From Fischerella sp. CENA71 (lineage in GTDB: Bacteria; Cyanobacteriota; Cyanobacteriia; Cyanobacteriales; Nostocaceae), in assembly GCA_024239075.1 (NCBI GenBank), contig JANBVI010000064.1:62001-126000 (forward strand): 64,000 nt of DNA. The letters are read 5' to 3'. The notes below the pieces were generated by a model. That model did no database searches. It saw nothing but the letters and a program-made list of their open reading frames with translations, and was not told the DNA's origin. A program made the position numbers and the translations under genes. Of this stretch, positions 18,564-26,774 are shown in pieces. Positions within the stretch are counted from its first letter, which is position 1, and every line of letters begins with the position of its first letter.

Positions 18564-20114
18564 TTATATTTTCCAATCACGCCGAAAGTGGAAGAAACTT
18601 TCCAATAAATCTTGCAATTTAGTATTAGTTTGTAATCTTTGCTGATGCCATTGTCTGGCGGTTTGTTCTAAAATTTCGGAAAAACTGGGAAATATCGCAG
18701 CTAAATTTGCTATCTGATTGATTTTAATTTTTTGGGCGATCGCTAAAGCAATAATATTAATGAATTCATTTGCTGCTACTCCGAAGACCACAGCCCCTAA
18801 AATTTCTCCGTGAGGTCGAACAATTAATTTACAAATACCCGTGATTTCTTGCTGGATTTGAGCTGCTGCCAGGGTTTTAAAATACTGGCGTAACACGATA
18901 ATTTCATTTTTACCATACTGGCGTTTTGCTTGTATCTCTGTCCAACCAACTTGTGCCAATCTTGGGTGAGAAAATACTCCCCAGGGAACGCTATGATAAT
19001 TAACTTTAGACAAAGGTAAAAACAAAGCATTTTTTAAGGCAATTCTTGCTTCATAATTAGCAATGTGAGGAAATTCATAACCACCGATAACATCACCACA
19101 AGCATAAATTTTATGGTTAGTTGTTTGTAGTTTTTCATTGACTACCAAGCGCTGGTGACGCCATTTCACACCCACAGCAGCTAAATTGAGGGATTCAATA
19201 TTCGGTTGCTGTGCGATCGCTACTAAAATCTCATCGGTTTCAATGGCTTTGTTTCCTGCTTGTAGCCATTTTTTATCTTCAATTAACCGCACCTGAGTAA
19301 CTGTTGTGTTTGTGAAGACATGCACACCTTCCGCTTCTAATTGTGCTTGCAGAATTTGAGCAACTTCAGGATCAGCATGACGAATAATTGAAGGATGATG
19401 AGTTACTAGTGTGACACTGCAACCCAAGCGTGCCAAAGTTTGTGCAACCTCAATGCTTTGGGGAATACCACCAATAATTGCCCAGTTCTTAGGTGGTTTA
19501 GAACTCGCCAAAGATTGCCAAATTTCTGAGAGAGTAAGAAAACCAGTTTTTTGCAAGCCTTCAATCTCTGGAATTACAGGAACTGAACCACTAGCTAATA
19601 AATAGGTACGTGCGCGTAGTGAACGATTATTAACAACAAATACTAAATCAGGTGAAGCTTGAAATTGCCCTTCGCCAATGATGACATCAACACCTTGAGC
19701 TGCTAGTACAGCAGGTGAATTTTGTGCTTCTAAATTAGAACTAATACCACGAGCATAGAGAAATGCTTCTGACCATTCTACAGGTGTTTGAGATTTTCCT
19801 AAAGATATATTCGTGAAAGGATCTTGCTGGGAAAATTCCTCTGTTTTTTCCCTTAAACTATTGATTGTTCCGTTGTAGACAGTTGTAGGAGAAAAAATAT
19901 CTGGAGCCTTGGAAACACCAATTCCCAATCGAGCAGCATCACTTAAGTTTTGGGAAAGTCTGCCGATTTCGCTCACAACATGGTGATGAATAAATGCATA
20001 ATCTAATTTAGGTTCTACTAAAGCAACTTTAGCTTTGAGTTGAGTGGCCATCAAGGCAGCAGAACGCCCTGCAAAACTACCACCAATAATTACGACATCG
20101 TAGTCAAGAGTCAT
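18564..20114 (-). CDS. FAD-dependent pyridine nucleotide-disulfide oxidoreductase-like protein lacking the redox cysteines
   Basis: A 516-residue protein with the fold of dihydrolipoyl dehydrogenase or mercuric reductase. The FAD motif VVIIGGSFAGRSAA is at residues 7-20, the NAD(P) motif AIIGGIPQSIEVAQ at about 214-227, the second FAD motif YACGDVIGGYEFPH at about 339-352, and a dimerisation domain follows. The segment that should hold the CxxxxC active-site disulfide, after LVEPK, reads LDYAFIHHHVVSE with no Cys. It therefore cannot perform standard dithiol chemistry; an NAD(P)H:quinone or other flavin role is possible. It converges with the DUF3685 gene. Confidence 0.8.
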   Translation of the reverse strand: MTLDYDVVIIGGSFAGRSAALMATQLKAKVALVEPKLDYAFIHHHVVSEIGRLSQNLSDAARLGIGVSKAPDIFSPTTVYNGTINSLREKTEEFSQQDPFTNISLGKSQTPVEWSEAFLYARGISSNLEAQNSPAVLAAQGVDVIIGEGQFQASPDLVFVVNNRSLRARTYLLASGSVPVIPEIEGLQKTGFLTLSEIWQSLASSKPPKNWAIIGGIPQSIEVAQTLARLGCSVTLVTHHPSIIRHADPEVAQILQAQLEAEGVHVFTNTTVTQVRLIEDKKWLQAGNKAIETDEILVAIAQQPNIESLNLAAVGVKWRHQRLVVNEKLQTTNHKIYACGDVIGGYEFPHIANYEARIALKNALFLPLSKVNYHSVPWGVFSHPRLAQVGWTEIQAKRQYGKNEIIVLRQYFKTLAAAQIQQEITGICKLIVRPHGEILGAVVFGVAANEFINIIALAIAQKIKINQIANLAAIFPSFSEILEQTARQWHQQRLQTNTKLQDLLESFFHFRRDWKI

Positions 20115-20251
20115 CCGATTTTAGATTTTGGATTTTGGATTTTGGATTGGTGAGGTACGGGTAGCGAAAGAGCGTCGCCACATTGAGTACCTTTCCACAG
20201 ATAAATATTCTCAAAGTCAATAATCAGAAAATTTGAACTTTGGACTGTTGA

Positions 20252-21340
20252 CTATTGACTATTGACTAAAGCGATCGCATCTAATAAACGCTGGTTTTCT
20301 GAGGATAAGCGGACAGCAATCCGGAAATAGTGATCGCCAAGTTCAGGGAAACTCAAGCAGTCGCGAATCAAAATTCGGTGATGCTTGAGTAGTTGTTGCT
20401 GCAATTCCAGACTTGAGTTCTGTGATTTCACAAGTAAAAAGTTAGCAGCACTAGGCAAGGGTTGCAAACTTGGAATTTGAGCTAAACCTGCAAACAGCTG
20501 GTTTCGTGTTGGTTCTAGCCACCTCCAAGTTTGCTCCTGAAAGTCTCGATCATTCACTACAGCAACTGCTGCGGCTTGAGCAAGAATGTTGACAGGCCAG
20601 GGATCGCGCCAAGACTGCCAACGTCGCAAACGATCAGGATGAGCGATCGCATAACCTAAGCGTAGTCCTGGGAGACTATAGAACTTGGTGAGCGATCGCA
20701 AAATGACTAAATTGGGATATTTCTCTACTTCTCCAATTATGCTTTGTTGCTGATCTGGAGGTAGAAAATCCATAAACGCTTCATCCACCACTACCAAAGC
20801 GAATTTCTCTAGATAAGGCAGAATGGCTTGTTTTGCGAATAACTTTCCTGTTGGATTGTGAGGGTTATTGAGAAGAAGTCCTTTGTCCTGTGTGATTTGT
20901 TCTCTGTCAAGAATAGATGACAAATCACTCACAAAAAATGACTCTTGATCAATGACTGAGGAAAGAGGAAATTCCAGCACTTTAGCGTTGTATGCCGCTA
21001 GCGATCGGTAATAATCGCCAAAGGCTGGAGTTATGAAAGCTGTTGCGGCTAATTCTGCCAATTCCTTCCCTGCCAGAGTTAGTAATTCTGCCGAGCCGTT
21101 ACCCGGCAGAATCCACTCTGGCGGCAGTTGATGAAACTCACTTAGAGCCAGTCTCAGTTCAAAATAATCTGGATCTGGATAGTGCCGAAGATTGACCAGT
21201 TGAGACTCAATGGCAACTAATGCACTGCTTGGAGGTCCCAAAGGACTGATACTGGCAGAAAAATCAACAATAGCACTGGGGGAACAGCCAGCTATTGCTG
21301 CTGCCCAAACTAAATTTCCCCCATGTGCCATTTGCCGCAT
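20252..21340 (-). CDS. cobD: Threonine-phosphate decarboxylase (CobD-like aminotransferase fold)
   Basis: About 362 residues, fold type I PLP enzyme. HGGNL near the N-terminus, FSASISPLGPP (about 29-39), NGSAELLTLAGKEL, NNPHNPTG (about 160-167) and the PLP lysine in RSLTKFYSLPGLRLGYA (about 216-232) fit CobD, which makes aminopropanol phosphate for the cobamide nucleotide loop. Histidinol-phosphate aminotransferase is the nearest alternative, but the N-terminal HGGN is typical of CobD. I use ATG 21340, preceded by TAGGGAAA. hup ends 30 bp upstream on the same strand, so some co-transcription is likely. Confidence 0.82.
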   Translation of the reverse strand: MRQMAHGGNLVWAAAIAGCSPSAIVDFSASISPLGPPSSALVAIESQLVNLRHYPDPDYFELRLALSEFHQLPPEWILPGNGSAELLTLAGKELAELAATAFITPAFGDYYRSLAAYNAKVLEFPLSSVIDQESFFVSDLSSILDREQITQDKGLLLNNPHNPTGKLFAKQAILPYLEKFALVVVDEAFMDFLPPDQQQSIIGEVEKYPNLVILRSLTKFYSLPGLRLGYAIAHPDRLRRWQSWRDPWPVNILAQAAAVAVVNDRDFQEQTWRWLEPTRNQLFAGLAQIPSLQPLPSAANFLLVKSQNSSLELQQQLLKHHRILIRDCLSFPELGDHYFRIAVRLSSENQRLLDAIALVNSQ

Positions 21341-21369
21341 CAAAAAAGATTTCCCTACAAAAACATTGA

Positions 21370-21654
21370 CTAAGATTTTGGGGGTGCAACTTTCTCTCTA
21401 AACAGCTTACCTGCCGAGAAGGCAGGAACCTTTGTCGCAGGAATTTCCATCTTTTCGTTAGTTTTGGGGTTACGTCCTTCGCGGGCTTTGCGTTCCCGTG
21501 ATTCAAAAGAACCAAATCCCACTAGGGTGACTTTATCACCAGAGGAAACTGCTTCAATGATAGTTTCCAAAGCAGCAGTTAAGACAGCATCCGCTTGTTT
21601 TTTGGTTACGCTAGCCTTTTCAGCTACTGCATCAACTAATTCACCTTTATTCAT
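21370..21654 (-). CDS. hup: HU family DNA-binding protein
   Basis: A 94-residue HU/IHF-fold nucleoid protein. It begins MNKGELVDAVAEKA and carries the conserved GFGSFESRERKAREGRNPKT signature leading into the DNA-binding arm, then the closing VPAFSAGKLFREKV. It binds and bends DNA as a dimer. Length and start are standard. The spacing to cobD is short and both genes are on the minus strand. Confidence 0.96.
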   Translation of the reverse strand: MNKGELVDAVAEKASVTKKQADAVLTAALETIIEAVSSGDKVTLVGFGSFESRERKAREGRNPKTNEKMEIPATKVPAFSAGKLFREKVAPPKS

Positions 21655-22034
21655 GTCAAACTCCTTGAGGTTTACTTGAGATTTTGTACAGATGTGTTTG
21701 ACACATCTCTACCGAAATCCCTGTTTTGAGATTTACAAAAGCCGTCTGTGAGAGTATTTTTGCTTAAAATTCCTGTAACTCTCATAGGCTCGACTTTTCA
21801 ATGAATCATTCTAAAGTGTTCAAGCCAGAAGTGGATAGATGAAACCATTAATTTATATGGATTTCAGGATTTGTTCTTGGAAAAGAGCCTTTGTTTCACT
21901 AAAAACACTGCTAAAAGTAGGAAAAAATACTTAGCAAAAACCCCTGTTTTCATGACAACAGGGGCGAAAAATCAATTAAAAATTAAAAATCAAAAATTAG
22001 AGATTGGGAATTGGGAATATAATTGCCCCTTATC
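21655..22034. other. Intergenic region upstream of hup
   Basis: The proximal 130 bp should contain the hup promoter on the minus strand, but I see no unambiguous box. A strong minus-strand terminator lies at 21936-21964. The stretch 21970-22020 is low-complexity AAAATTAAAAATC and GGGAATTGGGAAT. No gene is seen. Confidence 0.5.
21936..21964 (-). terminator. Intrinsic terminator of the XRE/hypothetical unit
   Basis: On the minus strand CCCCTGTT, an 8-nt loop and AACAGGGG are followed directly by TTTTTGC. It lies 70 bp beyond the stop of the gene ending at 22035, in the right orientation to close that unit. Confidence 0.75.
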
Positions 22035-22268
22035 CTATCTTTGTTTATCGCCTTGCATAATGGTGAATTTTTCATCCCCTGGTTGTGGGTGTGATTGCCC
22101 GTAGGGTTCTATTTTAATTTCATTACCTTTTAACGTACTTGAGCTATGAGCAATCAGTTTATTGCAAAGCTGGTTGTTACCACAAAAATCGAAGATTTTA
22201 TGCCGATTTTCTGTCGAGAGGTAAAATCCTCCATATGTTTTAAGAAGTTTAATATCTTCATCATTCAC
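22035..22268 (-). CDS. Hypothetical protein next to an XRE regulator
   Basis: A 77-residue unrecognised protein with a GTG start. It is mixed alpha/beta with two Cys residues (FDFCGNNQLC) and a Pro/Gly-rich C-terminal part. It follows the XRE regulator gene by 53 bp on the same strand, and a terminator follows it, so the two probably form one transcript. A toxin-antitoxin relationship is possible but nothing in the sequence proves it. Confidence 0.45.
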   Translation of the reverse strand: MNDEDIKLLKTYGGFYLSTENRHKIFDFCGNNQLCNKLIAHSSSTLKGNEIKIEPYGQSHPQPGDEKFTIMQGDKQR

Positions 22269-22321
22269 GTATGACGATTAATGAATTGTCAGAATAAGAT
22301 GACATAAAGATTGAAAATTTA

Positions 22322-22546
22322 CTACTCGTCTTGGCTAAGTGGTGACTTAACAATTACTAATAAATCACCTATTTCGCAATCGAGCGCTAGGCAAAGTTTC
22401 TCTAAGGTATCAAGCGGGATAGATTTTGCTTTGCCGTATTCGATTTTTTGAATATTCGCAAGCGACATCTCTAGCTGTCGTGCTAACGCATTCTGAGACA
22501 AGCCTTTGTCTTCTCTTAGCTGTTTGAGTTTGATCTTTACAGGCAT
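22322..22546 (-). CDS. XRE family HTH transcriptional regulator
   Basis: A 74-residue Cro/CI-type protein that is nearly all DNA-binding domain. The helix-turn-helix is in LKQLREDKGLSQNALARQLE and MSLANIQKIEYGK (about residues 7-39), followed by the stabilising LDTLEKLCLALDCEIGDLL. No sensor domain is present. An inverted repeat overlapping its probable promoter (22560-22588) suggests autorepression. Confidence 0.85.
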   Translation of the reverse strand: MPVKIKLKQLREDKGLSQNALARQLEMSLANIQKIEYGKAKSIPLDTLEKLCLALDCEIGDLLVIVKSPLSQDE

Positions 22547-22559
22547 ATAGTTGAGTTAC

Positions 22560-22588
22560 CTACTATTAGTATAACTTACTTATAGTAG
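22560..22588 (-). promoter_or_regulatory. Probable autoregulatory operator and -10 box of the XRE gene
   Basis: CTACTAT (22560-22566) and ATAGTAG (22582-22588) form a perfect 7-bp inverted repeat separated by 15 nt, 13 bp upstream of the XRE start codon. Between the arms, on the minus strand, is TATACT (22573-22568), a good -10 element; a weak TAGATA lies 17 bp upstream of it. An operator bracketing the -10 is the usual layout for a self-repressing Cro-like protein. Confidence 0.55.
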
Positions 22589-22657
22589 TCTATCTAGATA
22601 ATTTAAAAGGGAACAGAGAATCCCCATAATTCAAACTAACTATTGATTAACTATTCT

Positions 22658-23161
22658 TTAAGGAGTCGCTTTGCAACTGTTCCTGATACGGCTCTTCTGC
22701 TCCAAAAGCTGTAGCAATATTTTTGTCTTTTGCACTTGTCTCTCAGATTTGCGAAATGCAAGCCAGATTTGATTAGTAACAGGTTCTACAGGTTTGATAA
22801 CAAGTGTTAAGCGTTGCTTTTCTATCCAATTGTTACATAAGTAATCAGGTAGAACACTGAAACCTAAACCATAGGAAACAGCCTGACGAATTCCTCTCAA
22901 ATCTGGAATTACCAGTTTTGGATTAACATCAATTCTTCGACCAAATACAACTCGCCAAAAACGCCTAATAATTGGTAAGTCTTCGCCATAAGCAATCCAA
23001 GGCTGGGTTTTTAGCCATTTTTCCAATGTTATAAGATCCTCAAAATTTGGCACAGGTGTTGCAGGTGGTGCAACTAACCAAAAGCTTTCTTCAAATAAGA
23101 GTTGATACTCAATATCTGATTGATGAATTTTCTGGGTGGCGATCGCCTCGTGACTGGTCAA
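22658..23161 (-). pseudogene. LysR-type regulator remnant (effector-binding domain only)
   Basis: The 167-residue frame covers only the second half of a LysR effector domain: IATQKIHQSDIEYQLLFEE, then FWLVAPP, and a GIRQAVSYGLGFSVLPDYL segment. The N-terminal helix-turn-helix and the first part of the effector domain (together about 130 residues) are missing, and no ATG starts the frame. A G-rich repeat begins about 55 bp upstream of the break. I read it as a 5'-truncated pseudogene. It lies divergent from the TetR gene and may once have regulated the same group. Confidence 0.7.
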
Positions 23162-23218
23162 AACCCTGCATCAGCCAAAGGTGTAGGCGAAGAAATGGTG
23201 AAATTGCTGTCTTGAAAA

Positions 23219-23256
23219 TGGGAATCGGGGATCGGGGAGCAGGGATTAGGGAAAAG
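23219..23256. repeat. GGGGATCGGGGAGCAGGG short repeat
   Basis: Another copy of the local G-rich element, lying just upstream of the point where the LysR gene is lost. Confidence 0.5.
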
Positions 23257-23386
23257 TGTTTTTCAATTCCTTTAACTCTCCCGTTTTCCCGCAATTAATC
23301 GAAATCTACTCTTGTTGTCGTACTCCAATTCAGGTGTCAAGATGAAACCATGCTTGACCGAAAATCATTTATCATGCTAAGTTTAA

Positions 23387-23404
23387 TCAGACTAGTCGGT
23401 CTGA
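23387..23404 (+). promoter_or_regulatory. Palindromic operator upstream of the TetR gene
   Basis: TCAGAC, 6 nt, GTCTGA form an 18-bp palindrome ending 9 bp before the TetR ATG. Its 14-bp core shares AGAC-n4-CGGTCT with the perfect palindrome at 24049-24062. This is the size and symmetry expected for a TetR-family operator. Confidence 0.7.
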
Positions 23405-23413
23405 AAATATTTG

Positions 23414-24007
23414 ATGTCTAAAGGCGAAGAAACAAAGACAAAAATTCTCCAACAAGCAGCCGAACTGTTTAATCAACAGGGATATGCTGGTTCGTCTATA
23501 TCAGACATCATGCGGGTAACGGGTTTGCAAAAAGGAGGTATATACAATCATTTCAGTAGCAAAGATGAATTAGCGCTACAGGCTTTTGATTATGCGATCA
23601 CTCAAATAAAAAAGCTTTACAGAGATGCTTGGCGAAGTAAACGTCATGCGATCGAGCGTTTACAAGCAATCATGGGTGTATTTCACAGATACATAAACCA
23701 TTCACCCATCAAGGGAGGATGTCCATTGTTGAATACTGCAATTGAAAGTGATGATACACATCCAGCGTTACGGGAACGCGCTCAACAAGCCATGAATTCT
23801 TGGCGCGAACTGATTTGTTTAATTATCGAAAAAGGAATTGAAAGAGGAGAAATTCGTCCAACTGTTAACGCTGATGAATTTGCAACTATTATGATTGCCA
23901 TGCTCGAAGGAGCCGTAATGATGAGTAAATTGTACGGAGATGAAATTCATTTAGATAGAGCAATCAAACATTTAAATGATTACATGAGCAACAACTTACA
24001 GCCTTAA
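23414..24007 (+). CDS. TetR/AcrR family transcriptional regulator
   Basis: 197 residues from ATG 23414 (a TTG directly in front would add one Met). The N-terminal HTH is classical: TKTKILQQAAELFNQQGYAG, SSISDIMRVTGLQKGGIYNHF and SSKDELALQAF (about residues 7-60). The helical C-terminal domain contains a GGCPLLNTAIESDDTHP segment seen in AcrR/QacR-like regulators of detoxification genes. Its gene lies between two matching palindromes, so it probably represses itself and the following thioesterase-GST genes until a small electrophilic or hydrophobic ligand binds. Confidence 0.9.
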   Translation: MSKGEETKTKILQQAAELFNQQGYAGSSISDIMRVTGLQKGGIYNHFSSKDELALQAFDYAITQIKKLYRDAWRSKRHAIERLQAIMGVFHRYINHSPIKGGCPLLNTAIESDDTHPALRERAQQAMNSWRELICLIIEKGIERGEIRPTVNADEFATIMIAMLEGAVMMSKLYGDEIHLDRAIKHLNDYMSNNLQP

Positions 24008-24048
24008 GTTGTCTTGAATTTATCAAATATATTTTTTTGTAATTTTAC

Positions 24049-24062
24049 AGACCGAACGGTCT
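24049..24062 (+). promoter_or_regulatory. Second TetR-type operator, perfect palindrome
   Basis: AGACCGAACGGTCT has perfect 6-bp arms around a 2-bp centre. It lies 26 bp upstream of the chosen start of the thioesterase gene and matches the operator at 23389-23402. Its position argues against the TTG start at 24014. Confidence 0.7.
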
Positions 24063-24088
24063 TAATAAATCAAATAGCACGATTAATC

Positions 24089-24532
24089 ATGATTGTTTCT
24101 GATAGATTGTCTAGACCATTAGAAGTAGAGCTTGTCATACCTGTACGAACATATGACATAGATTTTATGGGTATCGTCAGCAATATTGTGTATATCAGGT
24201 GGTTAGAAGATTTACGTTTAAAATTCTTAGATAAAAACTTTCCTATTGAACAACAAATTGAGCAAGGCTATGCTCCCATACTAGCAGGGACAGAAATTGA
24301 TTATAAACGTTCGATTAAACTTGCTGATCAAGTTATAGGGCGTTTGTGGCTCAGTAGTTTACGACGTTTAAAGTGGACTGTGGAAGCAGAGTTTATATGT
24401 AATCACGAACTAGCCGCAACTGCTACTCAAAAAGGTGCATTTGTTGATTTACAAAATAGTCGTCCTATTCCTATTCCCGAAGAATTACAGCAGAAATATT
24501 TTGAGTATCAGCAGGTTAATCAAAATACTTAA
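24089..24532 (+). CDS. Hotdog-fold acyl-CoA thioesterase-like protein
   Basis: 147 residues from ATG 24089. The pattern VRTYDIDFMGIVSNIVYIRWLEDLR is the 4-hydroxybenzoyl-CoA thioesterase signature, with Asp near residue 24 at the catalytic position, followed by the second and third strands (TEIDYKRSIKLADQVI, RRLKWTVEAEF). It probably hydrolyses an acyl- or aryl-CoA. It is the first gene after the TetR gene and has its own operator. The GST gene follows 16 bp downstream. Confidence 0.8.
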   Translation: MIVSDRLSRPLEVELVIPVRTYDIDFMGIVSNIVYIRWLEDLRLKFLDKNFPIEQQIEQGYAPILAGTEIDYKRSIKLADQVIGRLWLSSLRRLKWTVEAEFICNHELAATATQKGAFVDLQNSRPIPIPEELQQKYFEYQQVNQNT

Positions 24533-24548
24533 TTGGCATTATCAAACC

Positions 24549-25322
24549 ATGAAAAAAAATATTGAAAGTCCAACAAAACCTTTCTATCTGATTACTATCC
24601 CGATTAGTCATTATTGTGAAAAAGCAAGATGGGCGCTGGATAAATTGAAAATCACGTATGTTGAAAAAAGACATACACCACCATTTCATCTATTAGCAAC
24701 AAATCGTGTTGGTGGCAAAACAACACCTGTTTTAGTCACAGAGTCAGGAATTTTTATCGATTCATCTGATATTTTAAAATACTTAGATTCAATAGTTTCT
24801 AGCGACGCTAAACTTTACCCTACCAATCAAAACCAGCGCCAAGAAATAGAAAAACTAGAAGATTTATTTAACTCGCAACTAGGGCCTGCTACACGCCGTT
24901 GGGGTTATTTTCATATCATGAATGACTACAAAATTATGCAAAGCAGATGGTGTCATGGCGTTCCTTTTTTTGAGCAGGCATTTTTCCCAATACTTTTTCC
25001 TATTACTCGTTCATTGGCTCAACGGAAACTAAATATAAATCCAGAGTCTGCTGCACAAGCTTACGATACAATTCAAAGCATTTTTGAGCAAGTCAACAAA
25101 TTATTATCAGACGGACGCACTTATTTAGTAGGAGATAAATTTTCTGCTGCTGACCTCACTTTTGCAACGCTTGCAGCTCCTGCTGTACTACCACCAGAAC
25201 ACCCGATGCAGGGTGTAAGTTACAAAGAACTACCGCCAAAACTTATATCTAAAATTAAAGAATTTAGAAAGACACCTGCTGGCAAATTTGTGCTGCGTCT
25301 TTATCGTGATCGAAACAGTTAA
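24549..25322 (+). CDS. Glutathione S-transferase family protein
   Basis: 257 residues from ATG 24549; a longer in-frame start at 24435 overlaps the thioesterase gene and is unlikely. The N-terminal thioredoxin-like domain has ISHYCEKARWALD (CxxA-type start) and GGKTTPVLV with the cis-Pro, then SSDILKYLD. The helical C-terminal domain ends with LVGDKFSAADLTFATLAAPA. It probably conjugates glutathione to an electrophile or isomerises it. It is co-oriented with the thioesterase, the isomerase-like gene and the second GST gene. Confidence 0.85.
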   Translation: MKKNIESPTKPFYLITIPISHYCEKARWALDKLKITYVEKRHTPPFHLLATNRVGGKTTPVLVTESGIFIDSSDILKYLDSIVSSDAKLYPTNQNQRQEIEKLEDLFNSQLGPATRRWGYFHIMNDYKIMQSRWCHGVPFFEQAFFPILFPITRSLAQRKLNINPESAAQAYDTIQSIFEQVNKLLSDGRTYLVGDKFSAADLTFATLAAPAVLPPEHPMQGVSYKELPPKLISKIKEFRKTPAGKFVLRLYRDRNS

Positions 25323-25337
25323 TTTACGAGCTTAAAA

Positions 25338-25760
25338 ATGAATCCAATCGCTATTCAATTAACACTTCATGGAGCTATAGTTTTACTGATTGGTCTATTA
25401 ACAGGAATACCCTATGGTCATGCTATCAACAAAAAACAAGATGAAAATACTGTGCGTGGGTGGCGTGTAGCACATTCTGGACTAGCAATGGGTGGAACCA
25501 CGATGATTGCTTTTGCTGGTGTCTTATCTTATTTGAAATTAGACCCCATATTTAATTTCATTTTGGTTTATTCATTGGTAATTTCTGGATATGGATTTTC
25601 GATTGCTTTACCCTATGGTGCTTGGGTAGGACATCGTGGTCTTTCAATTTCTGGATCTGTGAAAAATAGAGTTGTCTATGCAGGGAATATGGTAGGTGCA
25701 ATTGGCTCATTAATTGCAACTTTACTACTTATATTGGGTTGTCTCAGAACTCTTTTTTAA
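25338..25760 (+). CDS. Four-helix membrane protein resembling styrene oxide isomerase (StyC-like)
   Basis: 140 residues with four membrane helices (about 4-26, 48-66, 73-93, 113-136). The first begins LHGAIVLLIGLLTG. The motif RGWRVAHSGLAMGG before helix 2 matches, as I remember it, the GWxRAHSG motif of styrene oxide isomerase, whose His ligates haem b. Family size, helix count and the later GL..S..K..Y segment also agree. This is inference from remembered family features, not a search. The gene lies between two GST genes, which fits epoxide or other electrophile handling. It starts 15 bp after the first GST gene. Confidence 0.55.
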   Translation: MNPIAIQLTLHGAIVLLIGLLTGIPYGHAINKKQDENTVRGWRVAHSGLAMGGTTMIAFAGVLSYLKLDPIFNFILVYSLVISGYGFSIALPYGAWVGHRGLSISGSVKNRVVYAGNMVGAIGSLIATLLLILGCLRTLF

Positions 25761-25830
25761 GAGTCACCAAATTTTTTATATATTTTCAGATCAAAAGGTT
25801 TGTTATATCTCTTCTGAGGAAGAAATTACC

Positions 25831-26496
25831 ATGCTCAAGTTTTACTATAATCCGCGATCGCCAATGGCACGTCGTGTATGGCGGACTCTGCTAGAAAAAG
25901 AAATCACTTTTGAGCCAATTTTAATGAAATTAGATGGTGATCAATTACAACCAGATTATTTAGAACTTAATCCATTTCATCACATTCCCGTCATCGTTGA
26001 TGATAATTTTCGGCTGTTAGAATCACTGGCTATTTTAGATTATTTAGAAACAAAATATCCTCAACCCAGATTATTACCACAAAATGCTGAAGCATTAGCA
26101 ACTGTTAGAATGGTGCAAATGGTATCTACAAATGAACTATTGCCAAAAATGGTTGCTTTGATTTTTGAAACAGAAGATTCACCCAAATTTATCCAAGCAA
26201 AGCAGCATCTCGATACTGTATTCAAATTTTTGATGACAACTCTAGGTAATAACTCTTTTTTTGGTGGTGAGCAGTTAACTTTAGCAGATATTGTCGTTGG
26301 TACAGATATATCTTTGTTTACTAAGTTAGGAATGAATTTTCGTAATTATCCTAATTTAAATGATTGGTTTGAACGCTTAATGCAACGTCCAGCATGGCAA
26401 AAAACAGAATTGAGTCAAGCAGAATTTGAACAATTTAAGCGAGTTCTGGTGAAGTTAAGACAGCGTGAAATGGCTCGTGCAAATCATGTACAGTAA
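25831..26496 (+). CDS. Glutathione S-transferase family protein (second copy)
   Basis: 221 residues from ATG 25831, preceded by GAGGAAG; the longer in-frame start at 25714 overlaps the preceding gene. The thioredoxin domain starts LKFYYNPRSPMARRVWRTLLE, with Ser in the usual catalytic area, then NPFHHIPVIVDD with the cis-Pro and LLESLAILDYLE. The helical domain has FFGGEQLTLADIVVGTD and NDWFERLMQRPAW. It differs clearly from the first GST, so it is not a recent duplicate. It is the last gene of the TetR-controlled group. Confidence 0.88.
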   Translation: MLKFYYNPRSPMARRVWRTLLEKEITFEPILMKLDGDQLQPDYLELNPFHHIPVIVDDNFRLLESLAILDYLETKYPQPRLLPQNAEALATVRMVQMVSTNELLPKMVALIFETEDSPKFIQAKQHLDTVFKFLMTTLGNNSFFGGEQLTLADIVVGTDISLFTKLGMNFRNYPNLNDWFERLMQRPAWQKTELSQAEFEQFKRVLVKLRQREMARANHVQ

Positions 26497-26774
26497 AGAA
26501 TAAATATGTCAAGAATAAATACTAAAGAAAAAAAAGGAAAACTGACTTTCAATATTTCTAGATTGATGCAATACTCTAACAATTTCTATGCTGTCATAAA
26601 TTTTTGTATAAAATTATATTTTAGATGAATGCTTCCTCAGTGCGATCGCAATTTGTAAATCTCTGTGCTTATAGCCATCACGCCTACCTGATGACGGCGA
26701 ATCATCTATGATTGTTGATATACAAAATCCCCAGTAAATTATCTTTAACGGAACTAAAATTTAAAAATTAGACT

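Noticed and set aside
24014-24088. TTG start extending the thioesterase by 25 residues
   Set aside because: The extension would contain the palindromic operator at 24049-24062 and matches nothing in hotdog thioesterases; ATG 24089 is the better start.
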